Positions 21,376 to 33,622 of a stretch of 64,000 nt of DNA are shown one piece after another. The stretch lies in assembly GCA_002682825.1 (NCBI GenBank), contig NOKP01000001.1:2696387-2760386 (forward strand), written 5' to 3'. The notes beneath the pieces were generated by a model, which saw only the letters and a list, made by a program, of their open reading frames with translations, did not search any database and was not told where the DNA came from. The translations under genes were made by a program, and so were the position numbers. Every line of letters starts with the position of its first letter. Position 1 is the first letter of the stretch. The stretch is from Neonectria sp. B-13. Taxonomy: Eukaryota > Ascomycota > Sordariomycetes > Hypocreales > Nectriaceae.

Positions 21376-24300
21376 GAACTTCGTTGGAGGCTTGCGGCTT
21401 ATCAAACCTATTCGCAAGGCCTCGCCCACAACTGAGGACCGCATTAGCGCACCTTACATATGAGCACATGGCTAGACTTAGAGCACCCGCTATTATTAGA
21501 TCACCAACCAGGCTTCTCAGGCCAAGCAATACCGGCATCAGCAACTCGGCCATTTCTGTAGTAGAGCAAGGGCCCTGTTTCTCGAGGTTGGAGACCTTGG
21601 AGAGGTCGAGTCAAAGAGATCACTGAAGACAGGTCCGCTTCCTTACTAGGAATCGGTCAACCGGTGTTTGTCAGCCCCCGAGACTGTGGTTATCCTCTGG
21701 TTCGTGCCGCGGATGATTTTGGGAGGGCCGTGGGCGTTTAGTTACCAACTCAAGAAGTCGTGCTCACTATCCCTGCATTTGTTTCAGGTCATCCTGCGTG
21801 GGACCTCCGACCAGCCGTGGGGGTTTGCCATCCCTGCCCCGGTTCGTACGCTATTTTCAACGGTTTCGTCCCCAGAAAAGGAATGAATCCTCAAGGAACC
21901 TTGTCGAGCAAGCGTCAACTTGTCTCTCGAGGCGAGACACTGCATTAAACTTGCGATGAGACATAGGGACGGCTACCAATCTGAAGTAGCCGTCCCCAAC
22001 CTTTCAGAGGATCTGCCTGCATGCGTGATGCAATAGTTGAGACATAACGCGTCCTTACTCCTAAACTCGCAAAGTCGGAGGCTTGATAAATCGGCCGCAA
22101 GCTGTTCTTGGCATGTAGGCACGAAACTTACAGTCCTGCCTGTAGTCGTGCATACCGTCCAAGCGCGTAGTTTCGATGCACGCGTCCCAGCCACCGGCCC
22201 CTCGGACCAAGCGCAAAGACAGGTCAGGATGCCATAACAAGGAAGAATTGACTCGCCGAGGAGGCTGGCGCATTTGTCATTTTTGTTCAGGCAGTTTGTT
22301 AGCTGCCTGAAGTGCCGTAATCTTTGCAGGACTGGACGACGCCGCTGTGTCGGTTTCAGGGACCCCTGGCTTAGAGTTAGGTACGTGGCATGCCTTCGAC
22401 GAGTCGCTGCAACCAAGCAACTTACCGTCCCATCGATGCACAGCGTAGCGCTTAGGGTTTTTAGCCACTTACATCTGCGGTGTACAAGACTGAGGACAGG
22501 ACCGAAGATCTCTTCGAGACCGCCAGGAGTCAAGCCAAGCGCAGATGAGCCCAAGGCGGAGTCTGTGCGCGTGTTGTGGGGAGAGACGTTGCTGTGTCTA
22601 GTGAGTGTCTCAATTGGTTCGTTGGATTCGCTCTTTGCTCCTACACGGCACCGTCGACATCAATATCAGCTACTCTGTAGTTGATTGTTTCGAGTCTTGG
22701 CTGAGTTGGCTAGGTTGAACAACACTATTGAGGCCCATTGGGGCGTCACGAGTAATGCATTTAGCAGTGACTTGTCACAAAGAAGCTAGATTTTGCTTGT
22801 TGCAGAATCCACAAAGTTAATGCATGGAGCCTGCCAACAGGGATTTGATCCAGAGCGATAAATCTCAGAAGATCGGGAACTCGGTAGTTGCTCGAAATGA
22901 GCGAGACAGCGTTCTGCAGTGCCCTGAGAGCCACCGAATCGTAGGGGAGAGCTAGGGAGAGCCTGGTGGTTAACTTCGTCTGCGAAGCGGAGCTGGATTG
23001 TTGGTTGCTTTTTGCGGCGCTACTGACGCGATGCAAGTCAGTTGAGGAGGTCCAGTCGGGGTTTTTGAGGGCCCGTAGCCGGCGGTGGCCTGGGCTTGGC
23101 AAGACTGGGCTTGGCAAGACTAGGCTTGCAAGCTGTCGCATGTGGTTGCAGTACGGAGTTGATGCAGACCATGTTGACGATCGGTTGGAGGTTTGAGGTT
23201 TTAGGGGCCTCGCGGCTGCGGGACGCTGGGGGCCTCAGAGGGAGGGAGGAATGATGTCAACGACAATAGATAGATACGGATGTGTGCCTCCCGAAGCTAG
23301 CTCAAGCTGTCAGTTCTGAGCTGGGGACGTTGTCGGCCGAGTCCAACGTCTCACCACGGACTCGTCCAGCCCTGGCTGACCTGAGGCAATGGCTGTCTGT
23401 GGAATAGGCATGCATCCGTATCGAGATTTCTGCTTACTACCCAGACCAGGTAGGTAAGGTAGGTAAGGTAGGTAGGCGGCAGGCGGGCTGGAAGCTAACG
23501 CAAGCACAGCGACATACATATATCACTTGCAAAGTTGCAGCTGTTTTGGTGTACAGCATGAATGAGACCTGATGAATGGTTCAGATTATCAACAGATACG
23601 GATACACCTGGCAAGGTAACACGGCAATATGGATGGGAGGCATGAAGTAACAGGTACTTAGTAGCCTTACTCACGTGTTGCGGCCACCTACGTACTTATG
23701 AGCCTGAGGCGCAACAAGAGACAGACCAAGCAGGTGCGACGCGTTGTGGTGTCGATGCCGTGCCGTGCTCACCGGAAAGCAAGACTCTCAAGACTCCCCA
23801 AAAGGCAGCCACTACGGAGCAGGGAGCCCTGTTGCTTCGCCGCCGTAAATACCGTAAACCGTCACTCTTCCAAAACCTCGCACCATCTCCCCTCTGGACA
23901 TAGCGCGTAGTGGGATTTGCAAGCGAAAGCCATCGAGAAAGCCCCGTTTTGGGTGCACCCTGTATCTGAGCGCCGGGCCACGAGGAATACCGGGCCATGC
24001 CACCACAGCGAGTACTGCAATGAGCACGCATCCATGGAAGCCCGAGCCCTGGCTTGTTACTATGTACTGCTTGCTGATTGTTGGGGCTGCGACGCTCTGA
24101 GCCATGTCCCTGTCGTCCGGCCGTGGCCGCGCTCGAAGCCTCGAAGAGTCGAGACGAAGTTCCGAGCCCCACGAGGCACGATCTCACGCTGGCCCCCAGC
24201 ACGACGACGCTTTCGTTGGACGGATGTGGTAGGGGCTCTTGGATCAACCAACCCAGGCGAGTCTGCCAATTGCTTTGCCTCTGCGCGGTCGACGAAACGA

Positions 24301-25344
24301 CATGCCATCGGCCGCCCCAAACGACCCTAGTCGTCCGACTCCCAACTCCGATGGTCTCCCGTCCGGATGATTGGGTCTGAGCCTGCCTCGACACATGGCA
24401 AACCGTCCCTAGTTTCGTCGAGACCGACCTGTTGTTGAGAGCATCACCGCAGTGAGTCTAGACGCCTGACGCATCGATGCCTTGGAACGCTGCTCCACAC
24501 CGGGCCCCACGACTATCTGCGCCGTGAACTGGCTGCTCCTCGGCCGTTGACGGTCGATACCCGGTTCACCGCTGCTGCGACTGCTGCTTTGGATGATGCA
24601 AAGTAACCCGAGCTGCTTTGGGCATCTGGTTTCTGGCCGCTGGCCGCTGGCCTCTCTCCCCGCCTTCCTCACCCCCGGTCGCCGTTCCATGGCCCCTTTT
24701 GTCGTCCCCTTGTCGTCCGTGGTCCTCCCTTGTCATCCGACGTGGCATTGAACCTCCCTCCCACAGCCTGGTCCTGCAAGCGTAGGTTCGCCAGTCGTTG
24801 GTATGTATCATGTACTCCCTGCTGACGGGCATTAATAGGTCCCGGCCACCCACCTCCCACCACCCACTCGGACCGCTCCAAGTCGGTCCTTGTTTCAAGC
24901 CTCCTCTTCCTGTCTTGTCTTATTTGTCTTCTCCTTGCCCTTTCCTGTCATTCTCTGTACGGCAAGGGCGAGCCTATCGCGATGCCATAAACCCGCTCGC
25001 TTCCTCTTCCCCCACATTCGTTTTCTTGTCCCAAGCTTCGTCTTGCGCCTCCATCCCCATCTCCGTTTCCTTCCCCCTTGGGCGACACTTCCAATTCCCG
25101 TCGATTTGCGACTTCTCGTCATATGCACAATGATAGGCCTGGCTGCCCAGTGTAGATGAGCGCACGTATAGCGAGCTTCCCCTTTCGTCTTTTCTTCATC
25201 GACATGTGTTGAGGCCTGTTACTGTCCCCCATATCCTCCACCTCTCGACTCCCACCGCTTCTCTTCTCTTCCGCTCCCTGGAGCTCCTTCATCGCCACTC
25301 AACCAACAGTTGACCTCCTTCACTCTCCGACCTAGTTTTCCTCG
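21376..25344. other. Gene-poor 4 kb gap and promoter of the 700-residue protein gene
   Basis: I see no supportable gene. The longest frame (minus, 23696-24394, 232 codons) is Ser/Arg/Gly-rich, lacks domain features and is overlapped by open frames on the other strand. A (GTAGGTAAG)n tract is at 23450-23476. From about 24880 the plus strand is strongly CT-rich, a probable transcription start and leader for the gene at 25345. Confidence 0.45.
23450..23476. repeat. (AGGTAGGTA)n microsatellite
   Basis: Three imperfect copies of AGGTAGGTA separated by A/G. Runs of TACCTA/TAGGTA recur in other gaps of this window (4890, 11070, 36366, 61596). Confidence 0.7.
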
Positions 25345-27447
25345 ATGAAAAAACCGTGGAAGTCAAGCCCCAGCGTGGGCGGTGGTAGTGCCCGGCCTGG
25401 GACCAGCCCGCACACGATTCGTGGTCGAATCTCCGGTCCCGTCCCTATCCCGAGTTCTATGGACGACGAGTTTCCCATACGTAACCCTGGCTCGAACATC
25501 GCAACACCTGTACGCGGCGAGTTTAAAGAGCCCCAGCCCGAACCTGTCTTGTCTGCCCGAAATCAGTCGTCTACAGCTCCTATCGCCCCAAGTCCACTTA
25601 ATGATGTTGTACATCCCACCAGTGCCAATCTGAGCGCGGTGCAACCCGTATCCTCACCCGTGACGGCGATGGGAGGATCGCCCGCTCGGAGGATGAATCA
25701 GTCTAATCCAGCCAGACAGTCGATTGCCAGTGCAGATACGGTTCAGATAAGAGACAAGGACCGTCCGCATCGGAAACAATCGAAACTCCGCGGTGCTCTT
25801 GGAAAGCTCTTGGGTCGTAAGAGGAAGACCGATCCCAATGATAGCCCGAGCAACACAGACTCAGACGTCAGCCCCGCACCGACTACACGACACAACCATC
25901 ACCGCAGCCTTATCAGCAAGAACCCTCCTCAAAAGGATTTGGATACTGAGAATAGGCCGGATACAAGGGCACGGAACCGCCCATTCCCCGGTGCCGAATC
26001 CAAACGCTCTGCTTCGCTCCCTATCACCGAATTTGACCGAGCTTTACGATCCCACTCCATCCGCCCTGAAGATGTTCGTGCTATTGAGAGTGCACGCAAC
26101 TCGCTAAGCGCCGACTTTGGTCTGTTCCAAAGACAAACCGGCCCGCGCAGGTCCAGGGAGACTGACTTCACTGGTCTCTCACCGCGACCCGCAAGCAGTC
26201 AAGGTCGGGACAGCAGGATGGCACAGCACGACGATGATCCTGGAGAGATCGGACGTGCAATTACGAGTGACTTCACGGGTTCTCGACGCCGATCACGGAG
26301 CCTGTCGGGCTTGCCGGAAGTCGAAGAGGATCAGGTCAAAACTCGGCGGCGCAGTGATGAGATTCGTTATTGGAGAGAAAGTTATGATCCAGCCTTCAAG
26401 TCTCCTGTATCCTCCGATGCTCCAGAAGCCGAAGACTTTGCAGCTGTGAACACTGAAAAGGCTGAGACCACCGACAACAATCCGCCTCAGACACCACCAG
26501 AGCCTTTTCAGTTCGATACCTTCGCCACCATGCGTCACATTGGGGGAATGAAAATCACACACGCCGCACATTTGGAAACTCGAGTTTGCAACCTGGAGGC
26601 TAGGGTTTATCAGCTGGAGCAGGTTCTCAGTCAGGTTCGCAACGATGCGTCAGAACCAAGACCCAAGATCGGTACCCCTTATCTTCCGGCCCCTCCCATC
26701 ACTGTGGACAGGCCGCCCTTTGGCAACAATATCACAAGACCTCTGAGCTCATCAGTGGAACAAGCAAGAGAAAATGGCAGGAGGGGCTCCGTTCTCTCAG
26801 ACCATAAGCCAGATCTTTCGGATATGTCTTTCGATGTGCCTCCCCGACTTCTTGGCACCTTCCGCGACTCGTACACTCGACCATCCCTCGAGGCTTCAGA
26901 CCGACCGACATCCACAGTAACAGTTCGTGCTGTAAGCAGCCTCCCTAGTCTTTCTAGGGATTCAACTGGGCCCTTGACCATGGATCACTACGCCACCCTA
27001 TTGGCCCTGGTTCATACGGAGCGCTCTGCCCGGGAAGCCCTTGAGTCACAGGTCAAACGACTTGGCTACCAAGTCAGTGTCATGGCCAAGTCAGCCTTAC
27101 GAAGAGACACTCAATACGACCCACCTCCAACAGCCAAGTCATTTGGGGACAGGTCGGCGTTCGACTATGACGATGACGAGAACAAGACCGACCTGTCAAT
27201 GATGATGGACGTCCATGCACGGTCTATCGATCCCGAGGACTCGGGGATCGGCACAGGCCATGGTGACGAAAGCGTGTACTCAGAGACCTTCGAAACTCCC
27301 CGCGAGGAAGCCCACAACTTCGGTGCATTTGGGGAGAATTTGGAAGAGGAAGACCAAACTCAGAAAAAGTCGGCGAGGACACTATCCCTGTCTCAACTCA
27401 CTCAAGGGAAAAAGTCCCAGACCACACATCCGCCACACGCCATTTGA
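25345..27447 (+). CDS. Uncharacterised 700-residue low-complexity protein with coiled coils
   Basis: I do not recognise a named family. The frame is uninterrupted for 700 codons and shows clear coding bias, so it is a real gene. The first 400 residues are Ser/Pro/Arg-rich and probably disordered, with a basic stretch (KLRGALGKLLGRKRK, about 144-160) that could be an amphipathic membrane- or nucleus-directing segment. A conserved-looking helix LPITEFDRALRSHSI lies near 227-241. Two predicted coiled coils follow, at about 409-432 (LETRVCNLEARVYQLEQVL) and about 555-580 (HTERSAREALESQVKRLGY). The C-terminus is acidic, then Ser/Lys-rich. The pattern suggests a scaffold or cytoskeletal/polarity-associated protein, but this is only a guess from composition. 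The start is the first ATG of the frame after a CT-rich leader. Confidence 0.85.
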   Translation: MKKPWKSSPSVGGGSARPGTSPHTIRGRISGPVPIPSSMDDEFPIRNPGSNIATPVRGEFKEPQPEPVLSARNQSSTAPIAPSPLNDVVHPTSANLSAVQPVSSPVTAMGGSPARRMNQSNPARQSIASADTVQIRDKDRPHRKQSKLRGALGKLLGRKRKTDPNDSPSNTDSDVSPAPTTRHNHHRSLISKNPPQKDLDTENRPDTRARNRPFPGAESKRSASLPITEFDRALRSHSIRPEDVRAIESARNSLSADFGLFQRQTGPRRSRETDFTGLSPRPASSQGRDSRMAQHDDDPGEIGRAITSDFTGSRRRSRSLSGLPEVEEDQVKTRRRSDEIRYWRESYDPAFKSPVSSDAPEAEDFAAVNTEKAETTDNNPPQTPPEPFQFDTFATMRHIGGMKITHAAHLETRVCNLEARVYQLEQVLSQVRNDASEPRPKIGTPYLPAPPITVDRPPFGNNITRPLSSSVEQARENGRRGSVLSDHKPDLSDMSFDVPPRLLGTFRDSYTRPSLEASDRPTSTVTVRAVSSLPSLSRDSTGPLTMDHYATLLALVHTERSAREALESQVKRLGYQVSVMAKSALRRDTQYDPPPTAKSFGDRSAFDYDDDENKTDLSMMMDVHARSIDPEDSGIGTGHGDESVYSETFETPREEAHNFGAFGENLEEEDQTQKKSARTLSLSQLTQGKKSQTTHPPHAI

Positions 27448-28058
27448 CGTGCCTTCAATCTAACACATCTCTTATCTCTACGATTATGACTCGCTACCAC
27501 AGCACATCTACTTTTCATCGCTTTATATTCCGCCGATTCACCTTCTCGGGGACGACAACCTCCTATGTACGATACCTCTTTAGCGAATTTTTATGACTTA
27601 TATGCCAGGCTGTAGCAACGTCTTCAGTGATCCTCCTTTTCTTGTTTATTCTGCAATAGGCTTTTGCTTTTCCTTGTTGGTTATTCTAGCGCATCCACTT
27701 CCTATTCTGCGAATGTCAAATGTCGACGTTTTTACAATCGCATAAAAAGGGAGCATCTTGCATATGCCTGTGGCAACCGTTGTTGCCGGGGGGTTTGGTC
27801 TTCTTGTTTCTTACTTCTTGCCTTCTGCTCTCCCTCTCTCGGATGTTAGGCGCTTGAGGCGTCTCGGCGGTAATCTTGCGACAGATAAATGCATTGAGGA
27901 TAGTCTCTAATGAAGAAAATATGCATCACCCGATGAGAAAGACACTCCAGGTGCCCAAGTCATTTCCAAGAGTAGTGTCCTTCATAATACTCTTGATTCA
28001 TGCAATTGCTTGTATTACACGTCTAGTTTTGGTTCTTTAAATGGCGTGAGCCGTGTTT
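27448..28058. other. Convergent 3' flanks of two genes
   Basis: Between the 700-residue protein gene (plus) and OCT1 (minus). T-rich stretches fit 3' UTRs and terminators for both strands; no coding frame is supported. Confidence 0.5.
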
Positions 28059-30437
28059 CTATTGCTGCTTGGTGCAGTGGAGGTCATCCTTGATGCCCCA
28101 GCTGCCCACTAATGCCATGGACTTCTCATCGCCAAGCGCAAGCCTGTCGTCCTGGAGCGTATCCGAAAGGCACGTCCAGGGATCCCGGCCGCCACCCCAC
28201 TTCAGCAGATTCTCCTTCAGACGCTCTCCGTTCTCGCGGTTAATTGCGGCACCACCCTCGCCGCTCTTGAAGACAACGCGCCAGACGCGCTCAGCTAGCA
28301 CCCGGTCGAAGAGGTAGCTGTAGTAGGTGCTGCCGTAGCTGTGCAGGTGGCCGAAGAAGCCCTGCCAGCAGGTACCCACGGGGTCCTTGGGTCCGTGTGC
28401 GAAGCGGGCCTGGATGCCGTGGAAGATATCCGTCGAGTCGAAGCCCGAGTTAGTAACGGTTGATGCGTGATATGCCTGGTCGACCATGGCGAGGATGATC
28501 TGGTGTTCCGTGTCGATCCCCTCGAAGCGCTTCGATACACGGATGCGCTCGGAGACAAGGTCGAAGGGGAGAGGGCGGTCGGACTTCCAGTGGCGGGCGA
28601 AGAGAGAGAGGACGGTCGGGTCGGCGGCGAAGTGCTCCATGAGAGTCGAGGGCAGCTCGGCGAAGTCAGTGGCGCACCGGGTGCCAGAGACATTCTGGAA
28701 GTTCGTGCGGGCCAGGATGGAGTGGATGGCGTGGCCCATCTCGTGGAAGAGGGTCTCTACCGAGTAGAACGATAGGAAGGCCGGCTCCTTTGCGCTGTCG
28801 CTCTTGGGGAAGTCACAGACAAGTGCAATTGTGGGAAGCTGCTTTAGCTTTCCGTTTCGATTCGATATCTCCATGCCGTCGTTGGCAGCCAGCTCAGCCG
28901 ACTCGAAGCTCGGCATGTCACTTGTCTGATCGGCGGCGATCTCCTCGACTTCGCTCGGGAGAATCTCACGCGAGCATCGGACTGTGAAGTGTGCTGGGTT
29001 TGGAGACTTCTGCGGCCGATAAAAGAGGTCACAGTAGAGTACTGCGACCTGCTCGCCCTCGTCCGATACGACATCGAGCCGCTTGACGTCGGGGTGCCAA
29101 GTCTCGCCGGGGAGTGTTTCTCTTGGGACGAAGCGGATGCCGTAGAGCCGGCTAAACAGCCTCGACAGGCCCTGCATTACGGTGCCGACCGAGAAGAAGG
29201 CGGCGAGCTGGTCCTCCTGTCGCTGTCGGGATCTCATGTCTGCCCTGATCTTTTCCATATAAAAGTCCCGGTCCCAAGCCTGAAGCTGCGTGTCCGGGAT
29301 GTTCAGGCGTTCACGCTTCTTTTCGATTAGCTCATGCAGTTCCCGCTCTACAGTGGGCGCATTATGCTCTCTCAGTGCGAGGAGAAACTGCATGACCGAG
29401 GCCGGCGACTTGGCCATCATGCGGTCTTTGAGGGCCATGTGACCGTAGCTCTCGAAGCCTGCCAGCTCGGCCAGCTCGCCCCTCAACTTGAGCATTGCCT
29501 CCAGGTACGTGATGGTTTGCCGAGATGCGGTTCGCTGGGCGACGTAGATCTCTCTTCTGGTATCTTCATCGTAGACGCTTTGTAAGGCTGCGGCCGCCTC
29601 GGAGCCAACAGTAGGGAGGTTGATTTGCGATCGAACCTTTAGGCTCGCAGCCAAGCTCGGATACAGTCCGTAGAACCGATGAGAAGGCAACGTGAGCTTC
29701 TGCTTCTCGGGTTGCATCCCCTGGACGAAGGCGGAACCAACGTCGCTGATGCGCGACGACAGGTCGACAAATCTATCTCGCGCGGCCTTGGGGAGGTTGA
29801 CGGCAGACTTCATAAAGTCCAGCTTCAGCAGCTCCGCGACCGTCCTCTCCTCTTCGGACCACCCCTTTGTAACCTCGGGTTTGGACAGGGCTATTCCAAG
29901 CTGGTCGCTTAGGCCAGTCATGGTATTGAGCTGGTTCATGTACTGATAGACCATCGACCAGGCGCCGGTGGCGGCTTCCTGGAACCGGGGGTCGGGGTGC
30001 GTCATGCGCACGAAGTCGGAGAGATCGAGGACACGGCATAGCAGGTCGCTGAGCCGGTCGAGGTCCCGAACAATGAGCTTGTACTCTTGTGCCGTTGACG
30101 CACTGAGCACTCTCTGGACGATCTTTGTGGCCTGCTGCAGGTTCTTCTGGGCAAAGCGGAGGAAGCCATCTGGACTCGTCAGGTATCGATTCTTGAACAG
30201 ACCCTCGCCCTTCTTCAGACTGAACTTGGGAAATGCCCTCCCAGAAGGAGAATCGAATAGATCGCGGAGCACGGCGTCATCGTGGTTTACGCTCGCCGCA
30301 TGATCAATTGGAGCACTCCCAGAGCTGGCTTGGGCGGCCGCGGAAGCAGCGGACTGCCATCGTCGCTGAAGGGGCCTGTTTGCGTGTCGTACACATTGAT
30401 TGCAGATCCAGGCACGACGGCCGGCCGAGCTGAGCAT
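28059..30437 (-). CDS. OCT1: Mitochondrial intermediate peptidase
   Basis: A single 792-residue frame, close to the usual fungal Oct1 length. It belongs to the M3 thimet-type zinc metallopeptidases: the active-site motif FHEMGHAIHS places HEMGH at residues 565-569, and the second zinc-ligand region with a glutamate lies about 25 residues later (TDFAELPSTLMEHF). The N-terminus is Arg-rich, with almost no acids and Ser/Ala-rich (about residues 1-40), a classical matrix presequence. Oct1 removes an octapeptide from matrix and inner-membrane precursors after the main processing peptidase has cut. Its start faces the MICOS-subunit gene 519 bases away, so the two mitochondrial genes share a divergent promoter. 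The 3' end converges on the 700-residue protein gene. No intron is evident. Confidence 0.96.
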   Translation of the reverse strand: MLSSAGRRAWICNQCVRHANRPLQRRWQSAASAAAQASSGSAPIDHAASVNHDDAVLRDLFDSPSGRAFPKFSLKKGEGLFKNRYLTSPDGFLRFAQKNLQQATKIVQRVLSASTAQEYKLIVRDLDRLSDLLCRVLDLSDFVRMTHPDPRFQEAATGAWSMVYQYMNQLNTMTGLSDQLGIALSKPEVTKGWSEEERTVAELLKLDFMKSAVNLPKAARDRFVDLSSRISDVGSAFVQGMQPEKQKLTLPSHRFYGLYPSLAASLKVRSQINLPTVGSEAAAALQSVYDEDTRREIYVAQRTASRQTITYLEAMLKLRGELAELAGFESYGHMALKDRMMAKSPASVMQFLLALREHNAPTVERELHELIEKKRERLNIPDTQLQAWDRDFYMEKIRADMRSRQRQEDQLAAFFSVGTVMQGLSRLFSRLYGIRFVPRETLPGETWHPDVKRLDVVSDEGEQVAVLYCDLFYRPQKSPNPAHFTVRCSREILPSEVEEIAADQTSDMPSFESAELAANDGMEISNRNGKLKQLPTIALVCDFPKSDSAKEPAFLSFYSVETLFHEMGHAIHSILARTNFQNVSGTRCATDFAELPSTLMEHFAADPTVLSLFARHWKSDRPLPFDLVSERIRVSKRFEGIDTEHQIILAMVDQAYHASTVTNSGFDSTDIFHGIQARFAHGPKDPVGTCWQGFFGHLHSYGSTYYSYLFDRVLAERVWRVVFKSGEGGAAINRENGERLKENLLKWGGGRDPWTCLSDTLQDDRLALGDEKSMALVGSWGIKDDLHCTKQQ

Positions 30438-30956
30438 TGTAGTCTCACTGGCAGGGTCGCGGGCAAACAGGAACGAGGGATACAGGCAGCGTGAAATGAA
30501 GACAGTAGATGTGAAGAAACATCAGAACGAATAGACAATGAAGAATGAAGAATGAAGAATGGAGTACTAATGCAGTTTGCGGATTCTTGGTCCGGCCCTC
30601 CACTGCGACTGACTGCGTTGTCGGCGGTTTGCGGCCGCCATAGGGAACGCCCTGGCTTGCTCCGGCTAATCGCTGGGGGGCTCCACCCACCGCTGAGCGA
30701 GTGCCTCCCGGTGCGGCTTCCTTGTAGTCTAGGTGTCTGCGCGCTAAAAGCTGAGTTCCAGCCCACCGCAAGTTCCACGAGGTGAGGTGCAGTCAGTGCA
30801 CCGGCCTGACCTGGCCGAACGGAACGGGTCGGGATTCTCCGCCTTCGATTTTCCGTGGTCCGTGGAGCCCTTTTTGGTGATGATTGCAACCAGCAACGTC
30901 CGTATACCTTGATTCCGCGTCACGCCGTTCCCTTGTACCCGTCAATTGAGTGCACG
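30438..30956. promoter_or_regulatory. Shared divergent promoter of OCT1 and the MICOS-subunit gene
   Basis: The 519 bases between two divergent ATGs hold no supported frame. An AATGAAGAATGAAGAATG short repeat lies at about 30537-30560 on the OCT1 side. Both flanking products are mitochondrial, so common control is plausible but not shown. Confidence 0.5.
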
Positions 30957-31822
30957 ATGGCTGCAAGAGTGCTGTTTTCACGGGTAGGCTTCCGTCCTGA
31001 GCTCATGATGAGCTTGCTGATGCTAATTGATCGCTGCAGCGCTCCCTCGCGCCGTTGGCGACGCTTGCCCTCGGCGGCATGGCGTTGACTCCGGCTACCG
31101 TCTTCGCTGAAGGTCCCAGCAACGGTCTCAAGGTATGTTGCTCTTTAGGTGACGAGGGCCGAAAGACGCGAGCATCATCTGACACCTCGCAGCGGAGGCC
31201 CATCTACGACGACTTCGATGTTCCCTCCTCAAATCCCGCACCCGCGACACCTCCCGCCGCCCAGCAGCCGAGCCAGCCCGCCGAGGAAGAGCAGAAGCCC
31301 AAGTCCCCCACGCCCACCGACCGTCTGGCCGTCTACGTCGGCACCGCGCGCCTGGCCTTGTACCAGTACGCCGTGGCTGCCGAGAACAAGGTCAACGAGA
31401 CCATGGATAAGGCCTTCAACCTCGAGCAGTCCTTCACCAGCACCATCGCGTCCCTTGCCCCCTCCCGAGAGAGCGGCGAGCAACTCATGCCCGGCGCCAT
31501 CTACGTCCTCGTTGCTGCCATGGCCGGCAGCATCATCACCCGCAACCGCAGCATTGTCCTGCGCGCCTCGTTGCCGCTGGCCCTCGGCATTGGTGCCGGC
31601 TGGACTGTCATCCCCATCACCATGCGCAACGTCTCCGACCTGACCTGGAAGTACGAGCAGCGGTTCCCCGTCATCGCCGAGTCGCACATCAGGGCGCGTG
31701 AAGGTCTTCTGAAGGGAATCAGCTTCGCTAAGGTGCACACCAAGCTGGGAGTACGATACGTCGACGAGACAGTAACGGACGCGCGAGAGACTGTTGAGGG
31801 CTGGGTCCAGAAGGGCAAATAG
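30957..31822 (+). CDS. MICOS complex subunit, Mic26/Mic27 (apolipoprotein O) family
   Basis: Predicted 249 residues from exons 30957-30983, 31040-31132 and 31193-31822. The first coding exon is only nine codons (MAARVLFSR), a basic start of a mitochondrial signal that continues RSLAPLATLALGG. The third exon begins KRRPIYDDFD, a stretch typical of fungal Mic26/27. A Pro-rich linker follows, then a helix-rich part and two adjacent hydrophobic segments (about 140-160 and 165-186) separated by TRNRS, matching the apolipoprotein O family. In the inner membrane these proteins organise crista junctions with Mic10 and Mic60. The second intron is exactly 60 bases without an in-frame stop, so its retention would insert 20 residues. 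Mic26 versus Mic27 cannot be decided by eye. Confidence 0.87.
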
Positions 31823-32143
31823 AGGAATGAAAAGCGAAGGGTGTACCATCACATAGAGAATTCTGTCTGAACAATGTTCATTTGTATCAAAACGAGATCT
31901 TCCACCTAGTGGAGTCTTCCACTCAAGCCCTCCAGATCTATGTTTGAGAGGGAAGAGAACTCCCCCTTTGAATTGACAGGTTGGCCGTTTAACGGACATT
32001 TCCCAATGCTGTGTCTATGAACAACGAAAACTTGACCTCGATCCCCCTTGCCAGAATCCCAAACTCCATAGATGAAATGTGAATCGCCGTAGCAATAATG
32101 GTCCATCCAGATACGACGTTTTCTTCTATAGTCCCCCTCCTCC
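31823..32143. other. Convergent 3' flanks of the MICOS gene and DUS2
   Basis: About 320 bases between two stop codons that face each other; A/T-rich tracts suit 3' UTRs. Nothing else seen. Confidence 0.5.
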
Positions 32144-33532
<1,389 letters not shown>

Positions 33533-33605
33533 TCACATGCCCGTGCGGGACGACTCATAATTGTCGCGATGCGCGATGGGGCAAATCATGGAGGTTAATA
33601 CTTTT

Positions 33606-33622
33606 TTATCTTATCGCTTATC
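33606..33622 (-). promoter_or_regulatory. Cluster of three GATAA motifs upstream of DUS2
   Basis: On the plus strand TTATC occurs at 33606-33610, 33611-33615 and 33618-33622, giving three GATAA sites on the DUS2 strand about 130-150 bases before its ATG. GATAA is the core of fungal GATA-factor sites (nitrogen, iron, light). Binding is not demonstrated. Confidence 0.4.

Noticed and set aside
23696..24394. 232-codon minus-strand frame in the 21-25 kb gap
   Set aside because: No family resemblance, composition like random GC-rich DNA, several overlapping frames on the opposite strand.
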